A DNA stretch of 12,870 bases from an uncultured Bacilli bacterium (GCA_934097255.1 CAKONT010000014.1:1-12870); one strand, 5' to 3'. Positions 1-8,479 are shown, numbered from the stretch's first letter. The notes: generated from the sequence alone by a model not told the origin. Numbers and translations: made by a program.

Positions 1-555
1 AGCTTGTCTAATCCACCATGTTGCGTATGTTGAAAATTTATATCCCTTACTTGGATTAAATTTTTCTACCGCCTTCATAAGACCAATATTTCCTTCTTGA
101 ATCAAATCAAGAAAAGCCATACCACGACCAACATATCTTTTAGCAATTGAAACAACTAAACGCAAATTAGATTCTGCAATTATTCGTTTTGCTTCTTCAT
201 TTCCTTCCTCAACTTGCATAGCATATTCATATTCTTCGTCACTTGTCAATAAATTAATTTTACCAATTTCTTTTAAATACATTCTAACTGGATCATTAAT
301 TTTTATATCTTTATTTGATGAAACAACATCAAGTAAATCTCCACCATCATCATCATTATCGTCTTCTTCAGTTGCTGATATTATTTCAATACCATTTTGA
401 ACAAACAAGTTATACAACTCATCAAGCATATCACTATCTGCATCTAACCCTTTTAAATGCTCTGCAATCTCTTCAAATGTTATTGAATTAGTTTTTTTAC
501 CTATTTCTAATAATTCGTTTTTTCTTTCTTCAAAAGTTTTAATCTCGTTAATCAT
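1..555 (-). CDS. rpoD: RNA polymerase primary sigma factor SigA/RpoD, N-terminal part (3' end off the window)
   Basis: Primary (sigma-70) factor that directs core RNA polymerase to housekeeping promoters. I read 185 codons from an ATG at 553-555 to the window edge. The N-terminus is short and ends in an acidic run (residues 63-73, [11 protein letters not shown]). Region 1.2 follows with [11 protein letters not shown] (88-98), then region 2 with [37 protein letters not shown] and the aromatic -10-melting segment KFSTYATWW (173-181). The reading stops at WIRQA, so regions 3 and 4 are missing only because the window ends. The Shine-Dalgarno sequence TGGAGTGA sits just upstream, in the 16-base gap after the dnaG stop, so rpoD is probably co-transcribed with dnaG, as in the macromolecular synthesis operon. 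Identity is very secure; the gene is intact as far as visible. Confidence 0.96.
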   Translation of the reverse strand, partial: MINEIKTFEERKNELLEIGKKTNSITFEEIAEHLKGLDADSDMLDELYNLFVQNGIEIISATEEDDNDDDGGDLLDVVSSNKDIKINDPVRMYLKEIGKINLLTSDEEYEYAMQVEEGNEEAKRIIAESNLRLVVSIAKRYVGRGMAFLDLIQEGNIGLMKAVEKFNPSKGYKFSTYATWWIRQA

Positions 556-571
556 AAATATTTCACTCCAA

Positions 572-2308
572 TCAATATTCATCAAGTATTATTAGACGAA
601 TTTTTTCTGCTAAAATTGCCTTTTTATTAGGATCTTGTTCTTCCTTTATTAATTTTTTTAGTCTTTTTATTTCCTGACTACTATTATAATCCAAAATCAC
701 TTTAATATACTCTTCTAAACTTTCTTTTTTGTATGTAAATTCAACTAACAATACTTTTTTTAATGCATCTTGTAACTCTTTTTTATCATTTAGGGTTGTA
801 ATAAAATCAGCTATATCAAACGAGGCATTATTATTGCTATAATAAAGTATTTCATTTGCAAGCAAACGATATGTCTTATAAGGTAAAGTATTTAATTTCT
901 TCTGATAGATATTACGTGCTTCCTTACTGTTTAACATAAAATAACAAATTGCAATGCTAGATTTTTGATATTTGTCAAATACTTCTTTTTTTAATTTATT
1001 ATTAGATACCTCTTCCTTTTTGAATGTCTCAATTCTACTACTTTTTTCGATAATTTGCAACTTTTTTCGTAAAATTTCTACATCAAGTTGAATTTCTTTT
1101 GCCAATTCATCTAAAATAAGTTCTTTTTTTATCAAATCACTCTCATTAGCTATTTCTTTTAACACCTTACTTATATAAAAAGATTTTTCATCAATATTTG
1201 TTAAATCCTTACCATCTTTTAAATAATTTAATTTATATGAAGAAAAAGAAATAGGATTATCTAATAACGAAAGATAAGAATTTTTGCCATACTTTAATAT
1301 ATATTCGTCAGGATCTAAATTATCTTTTAAACAAATAACTGAAGTATCAAAACCATTTTCTTCTAAAACCTTACCAACTTCAAACATTGCCTTTTTACCA
1401 GCACTATCGCCATCTAAATTAATTATAATTGTTTTAGAGATCCTTTTTAAAAGCATTATTTGTTCTTTAGTAAGACTTGTTCCCATAAGAGCAACAACAC
1501 TTTTTATACCAATAGAATATAATCTAATAACGTCCATAAATCCTTCAACTAAAACAAGTTTTTTACTAAGTCTTACTTCATCTTTTGCACGGTAATAATT
1601 ATATAATAATTCCCCTTTTTTAAATATAGGTGTTTCTTTGGTATTTATATATTTTGATTTGGAAATACTATTATAGATTCTACCAGAAAAACCAATTGGA
1701 TTCCCATTAATATCATCTAAAGGAAACATTATTCGATTAATATATAAATCTTTAGAATTATTAGATAAACCAATTAATTCTAAATCTTTTAAACTATAAT
1801 TTTTTAAAAGTAAAAGACTTGTTAATTTATCTTCTTCTTTTAAAGATAAACCAATTTTAAAAGTTTTTATTAGTTGTTCATCTATTCCTCTTTTATGTAA
1901 GTATTCTTTTGCCTCATTTCCATATGAAGAATTTAAATTATTTTGATAAAACCTAAGTGCGATATCATAAATTTTGTAATACTTATCATTTTTTTCATCT
2001 TCTATTTTTAAAGACATATTAGGTAAGGAAATACCAGCTTTAGATGCTAAAAATTCTAAAGCTTGTTTAAACGACATCTTTTCATAGTCCATAACAAAAT
2101 TAAAAACGTTTCCACTAGCACCACAAGAAAAACACTTATATATTTGTTTATCACTAGATACACTCATTGAAGGATTAGTATCATCGTGAAATGGACAAAC
2201 TCCAAAATAATTTTTACCACGTTTTTCTAAAGGAATATAACTTGATATAATGGATACAATATCATTTGCTCTTCTAACTTCATTAATTTTTTCTTTTAGA
2301 TCCACCAT
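572..2308 (-). CDS. dnaG: DNA primase DnaG
   Basis: Synthesises RNA primers for Okazaki fragments and works with the replicative helicase. The 578-residue length fits the family (about 600 in Bacillus). The N-terminal CHC2 zinc finger has ligands Cys38, His41 (CPFH), Cys59 and Cys62 (CFSC). The catalytic core contains FSGR near 207-210. The TOPRIM domain carries the catalytic VEGFMD motif (Glu255) and the metal-binding LDGD motif (Asp299, Asp301), with DPDE at 332-335. The C-terminal part, from about 440, is helical and Lys/Glu-rich and fits the helicase-interaction domain. The ATG at 2306-2308 follows AAGAAGGTGAT closely. rpoD follows after 16 bases, and a promoter lies just upstream. No rpsU lies upstream: the next gene, at 2423, runs in the opposite direction. 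Confidence 0.97.
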   Translation of the reverse strand: MVDLKEKINEVRRANDIVSIISSYIPLEKRGKNYFGVCPFHDDTNPSMSVSSDKQIYKCFSCGASGNVFNFVMDYEKMSFKQALEFLASKAGISLPNMSLKIEDEKNDKYYKIYDIALRFYQNNLNSSYGNEAKEYLHKRGIDEQLIKTFKIGLSLKEEDKLTSLLLLKNYSLKDLELIGLSNNSKDLYINRIMFPLDDINGNPIGFSGRIYNSISKSKYINTKETPIFKKGELLYNYYRAKDEVRLSKKLVLVEGFMDVIRLYSIGIKSVVALMGTSLTKEQIMLLKRISKTIIINLDGDSAGKKAMFEVGKVLEENGFDTSVICLKDNLDPDEYILKYGKNSYLSLLDNPISFSSYKLNYLKDGKDLTNIDEKSFYISKVLKEIANESDLIKKELILDELAKEIQLDVEILRKKLQIIEKSSRIETFKKEEVSNNKLKKEVFDKYQKSSIAICYFMLNSKEARNIYQKKLNTLPYKTYRLLANEILYYSNNNASFDIADFITTLNDKKELQDALKKVLLVEFTYKKESLEEYIKVILDYNSSQEIKRLKKLIKEEQDPNKKAILAEKIRLIILDEY

Positions 2309-2331
2309 ATCACCTTCTTTTTTTCTTAATT

Positions 2332-2360
2332 ATTATAACATCACAAAAAATATTAAACAA
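2332..2360 (-). promoter_or_regulatory. Extended -10 promoter for dnaG-rpoD
   Basis: On the minus strand, TTGTTT (2355-2360), a 17-base spacer and a perfect TATAAT (2332-2337) preceded by TGT (the TGn extension). Transcription would start near 2325, giving a leader of roughly 17 bases that holds the dnaG Shine-Dalgarno sequence. It is the best candidate in the 114-base divergent gap and would be read by the sigma factor that this operon encodes. Confidence 0.75.
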
Positions 2361-2422
2361 TAAAAATATAATTATATTTTATCTAAAAATTTAACATAAT
2401 ATTAAAGAAAGGAATTACTATC

Positions 2423-2953
2423 ATGGTTAAAAAAATTACTATAAATACTTTAATTATTTTCCTATTTAGTTTAATGTTACACTACTTTTACCACTCTCTT
2501 CCATGCTTTATATCATCTATCATAAGTCCAGTTAATGAATCTTTTATCGAGCATATAAAACTTATCTATTCTAGCTATATCTTATTTTTAGTAGTAAAAG
2601 TTTTATTTCAAAAAAAGCCTGAAAAAGATATATTATCGACATATACTATATTTCCAATATTTAATATCTTTATTTTTTCATTAATTTATTTACCAATAAA
2701 AAGTTTATTTAAAGTTAACACTTTAGTAACTTTAATAATTTATTTTATTACAATTTTTATAAGTAACTATTATATGATTATTTATAAAAATAATAGAAAA
2801 ATTAAAAACAAATACTTTTTATTTTCTATTATTTTTATGTATATATTATTTTCTTTATTTACTTATTATCCTCTTAAAAATAAACTATTTTTAGACGAAA
2901 AAACTAATACTTATGGCATATTTAACTCTAAAATTAAATTAGGGATTTTCTAG
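2423..2953 (+). CDS. Multi-spanning membrane protein, DUF6512-like, function unknown
   Basis: A 176-residue hydrophobic protein with about five predicted membrane segments (near residues 8-35, 50-62, 75-95, 100-120 and 130-148). The segment SPVNESFIEHIKL (35-47) matches the hallmark PVNES-x-x-EH-x-K pattern that I associate with the DUF6512 family, and the C-terminal LFLDEKTNTYGIF also fits that family's ending. No enzymatic motif is visible and no function is established. The ATG follows AAAGAAAGGA with normal spacing. The gene is the only plus-strand one in the first 8 kb, is divergent from dnaG, and overlaps the 3' end of yqeH by 20 bases. The family assignment is from memory of the motif; that it is a real membrane-protein gene is fairly sure. 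Confidence 0.75.
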   Translation: MVKKITINTLIIFLFSLMLHYFYHSLPCFISSIISPVNESFIEHIKLIYSSYILFLVVKVLFQKKPEKDILSTYTIFPIFNIFIFSLIYLPIKSLFKVNTLVTLIIYFITIFISNYYMIIYKNNRKIKNKYFLFSIIFMYILFSLFTYYPLKNKLFLDEKTNTYGIFNSKIKLGIF

Positions 2954-3935
2954 TAAATATATTAACTCCTGGAATACAATAAACTATACATTTTGCAGGA
3001 AAAATACATTTGATAAATCCAACTCCATTTATTACAATATCTTCTTTCAATTTTAAATCTATTAGCTGTTCTGTATTTTCTTTTAACTCGTTATGTCTTT
3101 TTGACATAACTCTTTTGACAACTAAATCGTTTGATACAAAAACAGTAAAACTATTTTTTTCTCCTTCTATATAATCAATTCTAAAAAAATTATTTATCAA
3201 AATTGATTGCCCTTTTTTTATCTGGTATGTTTTAGGTTTAATTTCTTTTTTAGGAGAAACTTTTGCTATTTCTTTTTCAGATAAATAATTTAACATATTG
3301 CCATCATCAACAAGTCCTGGAGTGTCAATCAAATAATAATTTCTAATTTTTATTTTAATTTCATTTAACGTAGTCGATGGCATTGGCGAAATAGTTATCG
3401 TTTCTTCGCCATCTATCGTATAATTTTTAATTAATTTATTAATTAATGTACTTTTTCCGGCATTAGTATTTCCAACGACATAAACATTTTGATTTATCCT
3501 ATATTTATCAATTAAAAGCATTAAATTATCAAGATTATAATTTTTTAATGCACTAACTGTAATAATATCTTTAAATATATCTATATCTTTAAAATAAGAA
3601 ACTAACTTTTCTTCTGATATAGAAAGTGGCAAAGCATCTTTTTTATTTAAAACTAAAATTATATCATTTTTTACTAAATAATCTTTAATCTTAGTTATAT
3701 CAGAAGGAATAGACAAAACATCGACAATATATAAAACAAGAGATGATTTAGAACCTATATTTTTTAAAATCTCTATATATTCTTCATTAGACTTTGTTAT
3801 TTCTTGATATTCTCCATAATTTTTCAGTCTAAAACATCTACGACACAAATCGTTAGCTAAATTATTAGTATAACCATCAAGTAACATATTATTATCTTGT
3901 AAAACTACGCCACATCCTAAACATTTTTTATCCAT
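2934..3935 (-). CDS. yqeH: Ribosome-assembly GTPase YqeH (circularly permuted)
   Basis: YqeH-family GTPase needed for 30S subunit assembly in Bacillus (family knowledge). The 333 residues show a zinc-finger pair CLGC (Cys5, Cys8) and CRRC (Cys31, Cys34), then GTPase motifs in permuted order: G4 NKKD (97-100), G5 SAL (128-130), G1 P-loop GNTNAGKS (155-162), and G3 DTPG (204-207). A C-terminal domain of about 120 residues follows. The G4-G5-G1-G3 order is diagnostic of the family. The start overlaps the yqeG stop by 8 bases (ATGGATAA), and AAAGAGGTAAG lies upstream, so translation is probably coupled. The 3' end runs 20 bases into the convergent membrane-protein gene. In Bacillus aroE and nadD follow this pair; they are absent here. 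Confidence 0.95.
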   Translation of the reverse strand: MDKKCLGCGVVLQDNNMLLDGYTNNLANDLCRRCFRLKNYGEYQEITKSNEEYIEILKNIGSKSSLVLYIVDVLSIPSDITKIKDYLVKNDIILVLNKKDALPLSISEEKLVSYFKDIDIFKDIITVSALKNYNLDNLMLLIDKYRINQNVYVVGNTNAGKSTLINKLIKNYTIDGEETITISPMPSTTLNEIKIKIRNYYLIDTPGLVDDGNMLNYLSEKEIAKVSPKKEIKPKTYQIKKGQSILINNFFRIDYIEGEKNSFTVFVSNDLVVKRVMSKRHNELKENTEQLIDLKLKEDIVINGVGFIKCIFPAKCIVYCIPGVNIFTRKSLI

Positions 3936-4437
3936 AATACTTACCTCTTTCGAAATCTTTCATCTTTTTTTGAAGTCTTAGCTCTCTTAAACGATTAATT
4001 TTAGTAAAAATATGTTCATCGTTATTTATTGGATCAACTAAAATACTATAACAACCAAATCTTTTGGCCCCTTTTATATCAGTAAAAAGTTGATCTCCTA
4101 TTATAGCCATTTCTTTATTTTTAATATTATACATTTTCAATATTTTTTTAAATCCCAAAGAAAATGGTTTACAGCCAAAATATATATAATCGATATCAAG
4201 CATTTTACACACAACTTCTATGTGTTTTTTATTAATCGTATTAGATAAAATAACAACATTAAAACTTTTTTTTAAATTCTTAAATAAAGACATAAATTCT
4301 TTCTTAACTTGATAGTTTTTACTTTCAATAATTGTATTATCAAAATCAAATACTAAAGTATTAATATTATTTTTTTTTAGTTTATCATAACAAATATCTA
4401 AAATATTTTTTCTATACATATCCGGGTACAATTTCAA
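3928..4437 (-). CDS. yqeG: YqeG family HAD-IIIA phosphatase
   Basis: A small HAD-superfamily phosphatase; the substrate is uncertain, although some family members act on phosphatidylglycerophosphate. Counting from the upstream GTG at 4446, the nucleophile motif DFDNT covers residues 34-38, the motif II SN lies at 68-69, the motif III Lys is in CKPF (92-95), and motif IV GDQLFTD is at 117-123, the typical YqeG form. I chose the TTG at 4435-4437 (169 residues) because TAGGTGAT lies 8 bases before it; the GTG at 4444-4446 falls inside that Shine-Dalgarno sequence. The GTG start would nevertheless match the Bacillus YqeG length. It is the first gene of a yqeG-yqeH unit with an 8-base overlap. Family identity is secure; the start is less so. 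Confidence 0.92.
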   Translation of the reverse strand: MKLYPDMYRKNILDICYDKLKKNNINTLVFDFDNTIIESKNYQVKKEFMSLFKNLKKSFNVVILSNTINKKHIEVVCKMLDIDYIYFGCKPFSLGFKKILKMYNIKNKEMAIIGDQLFTDIKGAKRFGCYSILVDPINNDEHIFTKINRLRELRLQKKMKDFERGKYYG

Positions 4438-4456
4438 ATATATCACCTACTTATAA

Positions 4457-4462
4457 AGTATA
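4457..4462 (-). promoter_or_regulatory. Possible extended -10 element for yqeG-yqeH
   Basis: On the minus strand TATACT (4457-4462) is preceded by TGT, giving a TGn-extended -10 about 19 bases before the chosen start. The matching -35 position is only a T-run, so this would be an extended-10-dependent promoter. It lies between a weak terminator of the preceding unit and yqeG, which is where a promoter is expected. Confidence 0.4.
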
Positions 4463-4478
4463 ACACATAAAGAAAAAG

Positions 4479-4508
4479 AAAAAAATAAAAAGAGATCATT
4501 TAAATCTC
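4479..4508 (-). terminator. Weak rho-independent terminator after the unknown gene pair
   Basis: On the minus strand GAGAT (4504-4508) pairs with ATCTC (4492-4496) around a 7-base loop, followed by TTTTTATTTTTTT. The hairpin contains the TGA stop of the preceding gene. The stem is only 5 base pairs with two G-C pairs, so read-through into yqeG is likely; the position and T-run make the call plausible. Confidence 0.45.
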
Positions 4509-5035
4509 AAATTATGATGTTTTCTATATCTTAATAATTCTTCTTCATCTAGTAGTAAAAGCTGCTCAATACCACCTAAAGAATAATCTTTTTTATTATA
4601 ATTTTCAATAACTTTATTAATAAAATCCTCTTTTACTGTAATTTTATTTCCATCTTTTCGATATTCATTAATTTTTGAAAACAAATTCTTACGATGAAAA
4701 AGTGCTTGATCAAATAAAGATTCAAATATATTCTCATAGATATGTTTTTTATATATTCCCTCTTTACTTGAAACATAATCATTTATATATTTATAAATAC
4801 TCATAATGTGCATAAAGTGTTCTTTATCAATATAATCAACTATGTTAATAGAACTATCATTAAGTATATTTATTACTTCTTTTTGTAATGTATCAAAAGG
4901 AGTAAAATAAAGATTTTTAAATAAAAAATTACGAACATTTAAAACAAAATCTTCATCATAAACACAATAGGTTTTAATAGAACTATTAAAAAGTTTTTCT
5001 TCTTCAGTTTTTAATATTTCACTTTTTTTAATCAT
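4496..5035 (-). CDS. Hypothetical protein, unknown family (second of a coupled pair)
   Basis: I do not recognise this 179-residue protein. It is Lys/Glu/Asn/Ile-rich, appears mostly helical, and has no signal peptide, membrane segment, nucleotide-binding loop or metal motif that I can identify. Two Asp/Glu/aromatic stretches (YCVYDEDFVLNVRNF near 23-37 and HIYENIFESLFDQALFHRK near 98-116) look like amphipathic helices, and the C-terminus is basic (YRKHHNLRFK). Its ATG overlaps the stop of the preceding gene by 8 bases (ATGATTAA), and an AAAGAG element lies before it, so it is probably translated together with that gene and works with its product. It ends in TGA inside a weak terminator hairpin. 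The clean overlap, Shine-Dalgarno element and terminator support a real gene. Confidence 0.8.
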   Translation of the reverse strand: MIKKSEILKTEEEKLFNSSIKTYCVYDEDFVLNVRNFLFKNLYFTPFDTLQKEVINILNDSSINIVDYIDKEHFMHIMSIYKYINDYVSSKEGIYKKHIYENIFESLFDQALFHRKNLFSKINEYRKDGNKITVKEDFINKVIENYNKKDYSLGGIEQLLLLDEEELLRYRKHHNLRFK

Positions 5036-6056
5036 AATTACTACTCTTTCTTACAAAAATATTGTTAATATGTGTTTTTGTATCACTTGTTTTTTTAAAA
5101 GAAACTATATCATCTATTAATTCATCTAACTCTTTATCTGTGATATTAAAATCAAGATCTTTTAATTCACTTGTTACTTCTCTAAAACTATCAGTTAAAA
5201 GAAGAAGATTTTCATAACTTAAAAATCTAAGTGCATCTTTTTTGTTATCTATATTTGATAAATCATTTTCAAATTTATCTTTTTTGTATCCAAATAACTT
5301 TTTAAAAACTTTTTCATAAAGTTCAAAGCAATATTTATTATCTATATTTTTACTTTCTAATAAAGATTTAAAAATAATTTTTAAATTATTTAATTCATTT
5401 ATAATATCTTCTTTTGTATAGTTATAGTTTCTATTTTCAACAAAAGTTGGTACTTTATCTTCGTGGCTATCTTCAAGTAATTTTTTAAGTTCTTTGTACA
5501 AGTTTTTATCACTTTTTATTTTACTTAATTTTTCTATTTTTTCATTAATACTATCAAGTAACTGGGTATTTTTATTATTGCTATAAATATAAGCATAATG
5601 CAAAAGATAAAAATATGGTTCGTTTTTATAATTGTTAATAAATTTTTCTTTTTCATCTTTTCCCATTTCATAGGCTATCATTATATATCCTTTATAAGAT
5701 AATTCATTTGGTGTATATTTTTTTATTTCATTACAATAATTACTAATAGCATCTGCATAAAACAAAAGAAGTGTTCCATTTAATAAGCTTGAGATGTTAT
5801 CCATATATTTAATATTTTTTTCTTCGAAATCTAATTTTATTTCTTTAAAATTTTTGCCAAAAAAGCCACTATTAAAAGCTCCTAAAACACTACCATATAA
5901 CTTTTTAAATTCTAACTTTTCTTCTTCTTTTACTATTTCATAGTTATGATATTTAAAACAATCTAAAATTTTTCCTATTTCTTTTTTAAAATAATTAAGT
6001 TTAAAGAAATAAGTTTCTTTTTCATCTTCGGTTAATAAATTTATATATTTTGTCAT
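5028..6056 (-). CDS. Hypothetical cytoplasmic helical protein, unknown family (first of a coupled pair)
   Basis: I do not recognise this protein of about 342 residues. It has no signal sequence and no convincing membrane segment. The N-terminal two thirds alternates hydrophobic and charged residues, as in an all-helical protein, with a conserved-looking core around LSYKGYIMIAYEMGKDEKE and EPYFYLLHYAYIYSNN. A polar linker (near HEDKVPTFVENRNYNYT) leads to a second helical domain rich in Lys and Asp. I placed the start at the ATG at 6054-6056: GGGTGA lies 8 bases before it, and the longer start at 6077 abuts the -10 box, upstream of the predicted transcription start. It is followed by, and overlaps, the other unknown gene. 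Together they form a two-gene unit between the PBP and yqeG. Confidence 0.82.
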   Translation of the reverse strand: MTKYINLLTEDEKETYFFKLNYFKKEIGKILDCFKYHNYEIVKEEEKLEFKKLYGSVLGAFNSGFFGKNFKEIKLDFEEKNIKYMDNISSLLNGTLLLFYADAISNYCNEIKKYTPNELSYKGYIMIAYEMGKDEKEKFINNYKNEPYFYLLHYAYIYSNNKNTQLLDSINEKIEKLSKIKSDKNLYKELKKLLEDSHEDKVPTFVENRNYNYTKEDIINELNNLKIIFKSLLESKNIDNKYCFELYEKVFKKLFGYKKDKFENDLSNIDNKKDALRFLSYENLLLLTDSFREVTSELKDLDFNITDKELDELIDDIVSFKKTSDTKTHINNIFVRKSSNYD

Positions 6057-6077
6057 AACATTCACCCATTGGACCAT

Positions 6078-6106
6078 ATATTATCATAGTTTATCGTACT
6101 TTGCAA
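6078..6106 (-). promoter_or_regulatory. Extended -10 promoter for the unknown gene pair
   Basis: On the minus strand TTGCAA (6101-6106), a 17-base spacer, and TAATAT (6078-6083) preceded by TGA. Transcription would begin near 6071, upstream of the ATG at 6056 but downstream of the alternative ATG at 6077, so promoter and start choice agree. It lies in the 58-base gap after the PBP stop. Confidence 0.65.
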
Positions 6107-6114
6107 GCTATAAT

Positions 6115-8166
6115 CTATCTTTTATTGCCATTTTCATCATAAAAAGAAAAGAAGGCGTTTGTTGCTTTTTTGGTGATGCGATAGTTAACATCACTTTTAT
6201 ATTCACCACTTAATAAATCTTGTACATCTGGACTTGATACTTCAATACTCATAACAGGATTATCATAAGGAGCATAACCAACAAAATTATTTGAAATAGT
6301 CGGATGATTATAAATTCCATTTCCATTATCGACAAAGCTTTCACTTGTCCCTGTTTTACCAGCAGGTCTTATAGCATCTCCCATATAAAACATTCCTGTT
6401 CCTTCGCTAACACACAATTTAAAACCTTCTTGAACTCTTGAAATATATTTATCTTCGACATCAACTTTATTTAAAATAGTTGGTTTTGGTTCATATAAAA
6501 CATTTCCATCACTATCTAAAATCTTTTTTAAAAATCTTGGTTTTATTCTTACTCCATTATTGGCAATTGTTGTTATATACTGTGATAACTGTAATGGCGT
6601 ATATGTGTCGTATTGCCCTATTGCATAATTAATTAATAAATCTCCGGCATAACTTCCACCTCTTACACCATAATCTTCTTTTGGAAAATCAATTCCTGTT
6701 AAAACACCTAAGCCAAACTGATAAAACATACTTCTATATTTATTAAAAGCATTTAAATCTAAATTTAATTCTTTATTATAACTATAATCAAATCCTCCAA
6801 CCATCATTGCAATTTTAAATTGATAAACATTGCTACTCCATTTTAAAGCATCTAAATCATTTACATAACCTAATGTTTTCCAACTACACTTCGCTGGCAT
6901 ATTTAAAAACTTAATACAACTGTCATAAAGTGTTGTTCCAATATCTATTACCCCATTATTATATCCAACTAAAATACTAGCTCCTTTGACAACCGAACCA
7001 GGAGTTACAGAACTTACAATTGCTCCGACACTATAATCGTTTATTTCATTATCAATTAACTGCTTTCCTGCTATTGCCATAACATCTCCAGTTTTAGGCT
7101 CCTCAATAACAACAAAACTTCGATTATAAAAGCTAGTATTAGGTTCATATTTTGTTTTAATAATCTCATCACTAATAATATTTTCAATTTCTTGTTGAAG
7201 TACGATATCTATTCCAAGCACTATATCAAAACCTTTTTTGCCTGCACTAACAAGTTCTAAAGAATTATCACTATTTACTTTATACTTTGCCTTTTCACCT
7301 TTTAAAACACTATCATATTCTTTTTCAATACCAGATATTCCTACTCTATCATCTAAACTATATCCAAGATTTAAATAATACTCTTTGTTTTCACTTGGAA
7401 CACCTGTTTTACTAGATGTTACACTCCCTAAAATATTTCTTAAAGTATCGCCATATAAATACTTTCTTTGCCAAGTAAGTTTCGTATTAAAACCCTTTAA
7501 TCTATCCATATTTTCTAAAATATAAACATATTCTTTTTCCAACACATCATTTACTTTAATATCTTTTTCATCGCTATAATACCCTTTATTCATTAAATAA
7601 TATAAATACGCCGCTTTTTTATCTTCTTTGCTAAATTTATCTAAATCTTCCTTAGTAATTCGATCAAGTTTTAACTCTTCTAAATCATTTAAAGATAACT
7701 TTCTGCTATTATATAACTCATATTCTTTTTCAGTTATTAAATTATTACAATAATCTTTATTTAAAACAAGAAAAAATTCTTTTAAATTTCTTTCTAATAA
7801 ATTATCATAATCTAAAGATAAAACACTACTAACATCATAAGCAAGTTTTATCTCTTCTTCACTACTTAATCCCGTTTTTTTATAATATATTTTTCTTATT
7901 GCTTCATTGTCAACAATTAAATTACCATTTCTATCATATATTCTACCTCTTGGTGCTGTCTCAACTTCAATATAACTATTAGTTTTATTTTTTAAAATCA
8001 TCTCATAATACCTTCCATCGTTTATAATTAAATAAAATAAACGAACTAAAATAATTATGAAACTAAAAAAAGATGCTACTACAAGCAATTTAATCCTTTT
8101 ATCTAAATTAAAATTTTTATTTCTTTTAAACATTTTTTTCTTTTTCATACTATTATTTTGTAACAA
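6115..8166 (-). CDS. Class B penicillin-binding protein, PBP2b/elongasome-type D,D-transpeptidase
   Basis: Membrane-anchored transpeptidase that cross-links peptidoglycan outside the cell. It is 683 residues from the first possible start, a TTG. It has a Lys/Arg-rich cytoplasmic tail (8-24), one membrane anchor (about 27-48), and the dimerisation-domain motif APRGRIYDRNG (71-81). A long non-catalytic linker carries GSVTSSKTGVPSE and GYSLDDRVGISGIEKEYD, closely resembling streptococcal PBP2b. The active site is complete: S391-V-V-K394, S444-S-N446 and K604-T-G-T607. Domain order and motifs argue for the elongation rather than the septal enzyme, but no rod genes (mreC, rodA) adjoin it. Neither the TTG (8166) nor the ATG at 8148 has a good Shine-Dalgarno sequence; I favour 8148 biologically (MKKKKMFKR) but give the full open frame. 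Confidence 0.93.
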   Translation of the reverse strand: MLQNNSMKKKKMFKRNKNFNLDKRIKLLVVASFFSFIIILVRLFYLIINDGRYYEMILKNKTNSYIEVETAPRGRIYDRNGNLIVDNEAIRKIYYKKTGLSSEEEIKLAYDVSSVLSLDYDNLLERNLKEFFLVLNKDYCNNLITEKEYELYNSRKLSLNDLEELKLDRITKEDLDKFSKEDKKAAYLYYLMNKGYYSDEKDIKVNDVLEKEYVYILENMDRLKGFNTKLTWQRKYLYGDTLRNILGSVTSSKTGVPSENKEYYLNLGYSLDDRVGISGIEKEYDSVLKGEKAKYKVNSDNSLELVSAGKKGFDIVLGIDIVLQQEIENIISDEIIKTKYEPNTSFYNRSFVVIEEPKTGDVMAIAGKQLIDNEINDYSVGAIVSSVTPGSVVKGASILVGYNNGVIDIGTTLYDSCIKFLNMPAKCSWKTLGYVNDLDALKWSSNVYQFKIAMMVGGFDYSYNKELNLDLNAFNKYRSMFYQFGLGVLTGIDFPKEDYGVRGGSYAGDLLINYAIGQYDTYTPLQLSQYITTIANNGVRIKPRFLKKILDSDGNVLYEPKPTILNKVDVEDKYISRVQEGFKLCVSEGTGMFYMGDAIRPAGKTGTSESFVDNGNGIYNHPTISNNFVGYAPYDNPVMSIEVSSPDVQDLLSGEYKSDVNYRITKKATNAFFSFYDENGNKR

Positions 8167-8168
8167 AA

Positions 8169-8180
8169 AAGAAATTTCTT
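8169..8180. promoter_or_regulatory. 12-base perfect palindrome in the PBP / small-gene divergent gap
   Basis: AAGAAATTTCTT reads the same on both strands and lies between the divergent starts at 8166 (or 8148) and 8195. It could be an operator, but with only A/T-rich arms such a palindrome can occur by chance in DNA of this composition. No regulator is encoded nearby. Confidence 0.2.
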
Positions 8181-8183
8181 ACA

Positions 8184-8189
8184 TATAAT
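8184..8189 (+). promoter_or_regulatory. Possible -10 box for the small YqfT-like gene (short or no leader)
   Basis: A perfect TATAAT ends 5 bases before the ATG at 8195, and no Shine-Dalgarno sequence precedes that ATG. If this box is used, transcription would begin at or next to the start codon, giving a leaderless mRNA. No good -35 is seen at 16-18 bases. Speculative. Confidence 0.35.
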
Positions 8190-8194
8190 TTACT

Positions 8195-8455
8195 ATGTAT
8201 GAGAAAATAATAGAAAGTTATGTAACTAAATTAAATTTAAATGATATATATTCTTTTTCGAACAAAGAAAATTTTAACATTTCAGAAGAAGATGCTAAAA
8301 CAATACTTTTTTATATAAAAAAGTATTGGTATATAATTTTAAAAAAAGATCCTGAAGATATTTTTTTAAAATTGAAAGAAGAAGTAAATATTAATACTTA
8401 TAATAAAGTTATTGAATTATATAAAAAATATAAAACCAAGATTGATTTGATGTGA
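8195..8455 (+). CDS. Small YqfT/DUF2624-like protein, function unknown
   Basis: An 86-residue, Lys/Ile/Tyr-rich soluble protein with three predicted helices. The order of features recalls the DUF2624 (Bacillus YqfT) family: a short helix (KIIESYVTKLNLNDIY), the segment FNISEEDAKTILFYIKKY (28-45, compare the ISLTxEQAxxI signature), a PEDIFLKLKEE segment (53-63), then a final helix NKVIELYKKYK. In Bacillus yqfT lies next to nfo (yqfS); here it is within 600 bases of nfo, though in the opposite orientation, and this supports the call. It ends in TGA, followed by a hairpin terminator. It lacks a visible Shine-Dalgarno sequence and may be leaderless. Family assignment is tentative. Confidence 0.68.
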   Translation: MYEKIIESYVTKLNLNDIYSFSNKENFNISEEDAKTILFYIKKYWYIILKKDPEDIFLKLKEEVNINTYNKVIELYKKYKTKIDLM

Positions 8456-8479
8456 GCTTTGTAATATCTTTATACTTAT

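Noticed and set aside
1284..1595. Plus-strand open frame antisense to dnaG, and similar ones at 8490-8768, 10189-10608, 10898-11101 and 11981-12181
   Set aside because: Each lies wholly or mostly opposite a well-supported gene, lacks recognisable domains, and has composition typical of an antisense reading of A/T-rich coding DNA.
4496..6056. Unknown pair as a toxin-antitoxin (HEPN-type) system
   Set aside because: The smaller protein has an R-x4-H near its C-terminus (RYRKHH), but the surrounding residues do not match HEPN helices, and the partner shows no nucleotidyltransferase motif. The evidence is too weak.
6057..6077. Upstream ATG (6077) for the 342-residue unknown protein
   Set aside because: It abuts the -10 box, upstream of the likely transcription start, and lacks a Shine-Dalgarno sequence; the ATG at 6056 has GGGTGA at good spacing.
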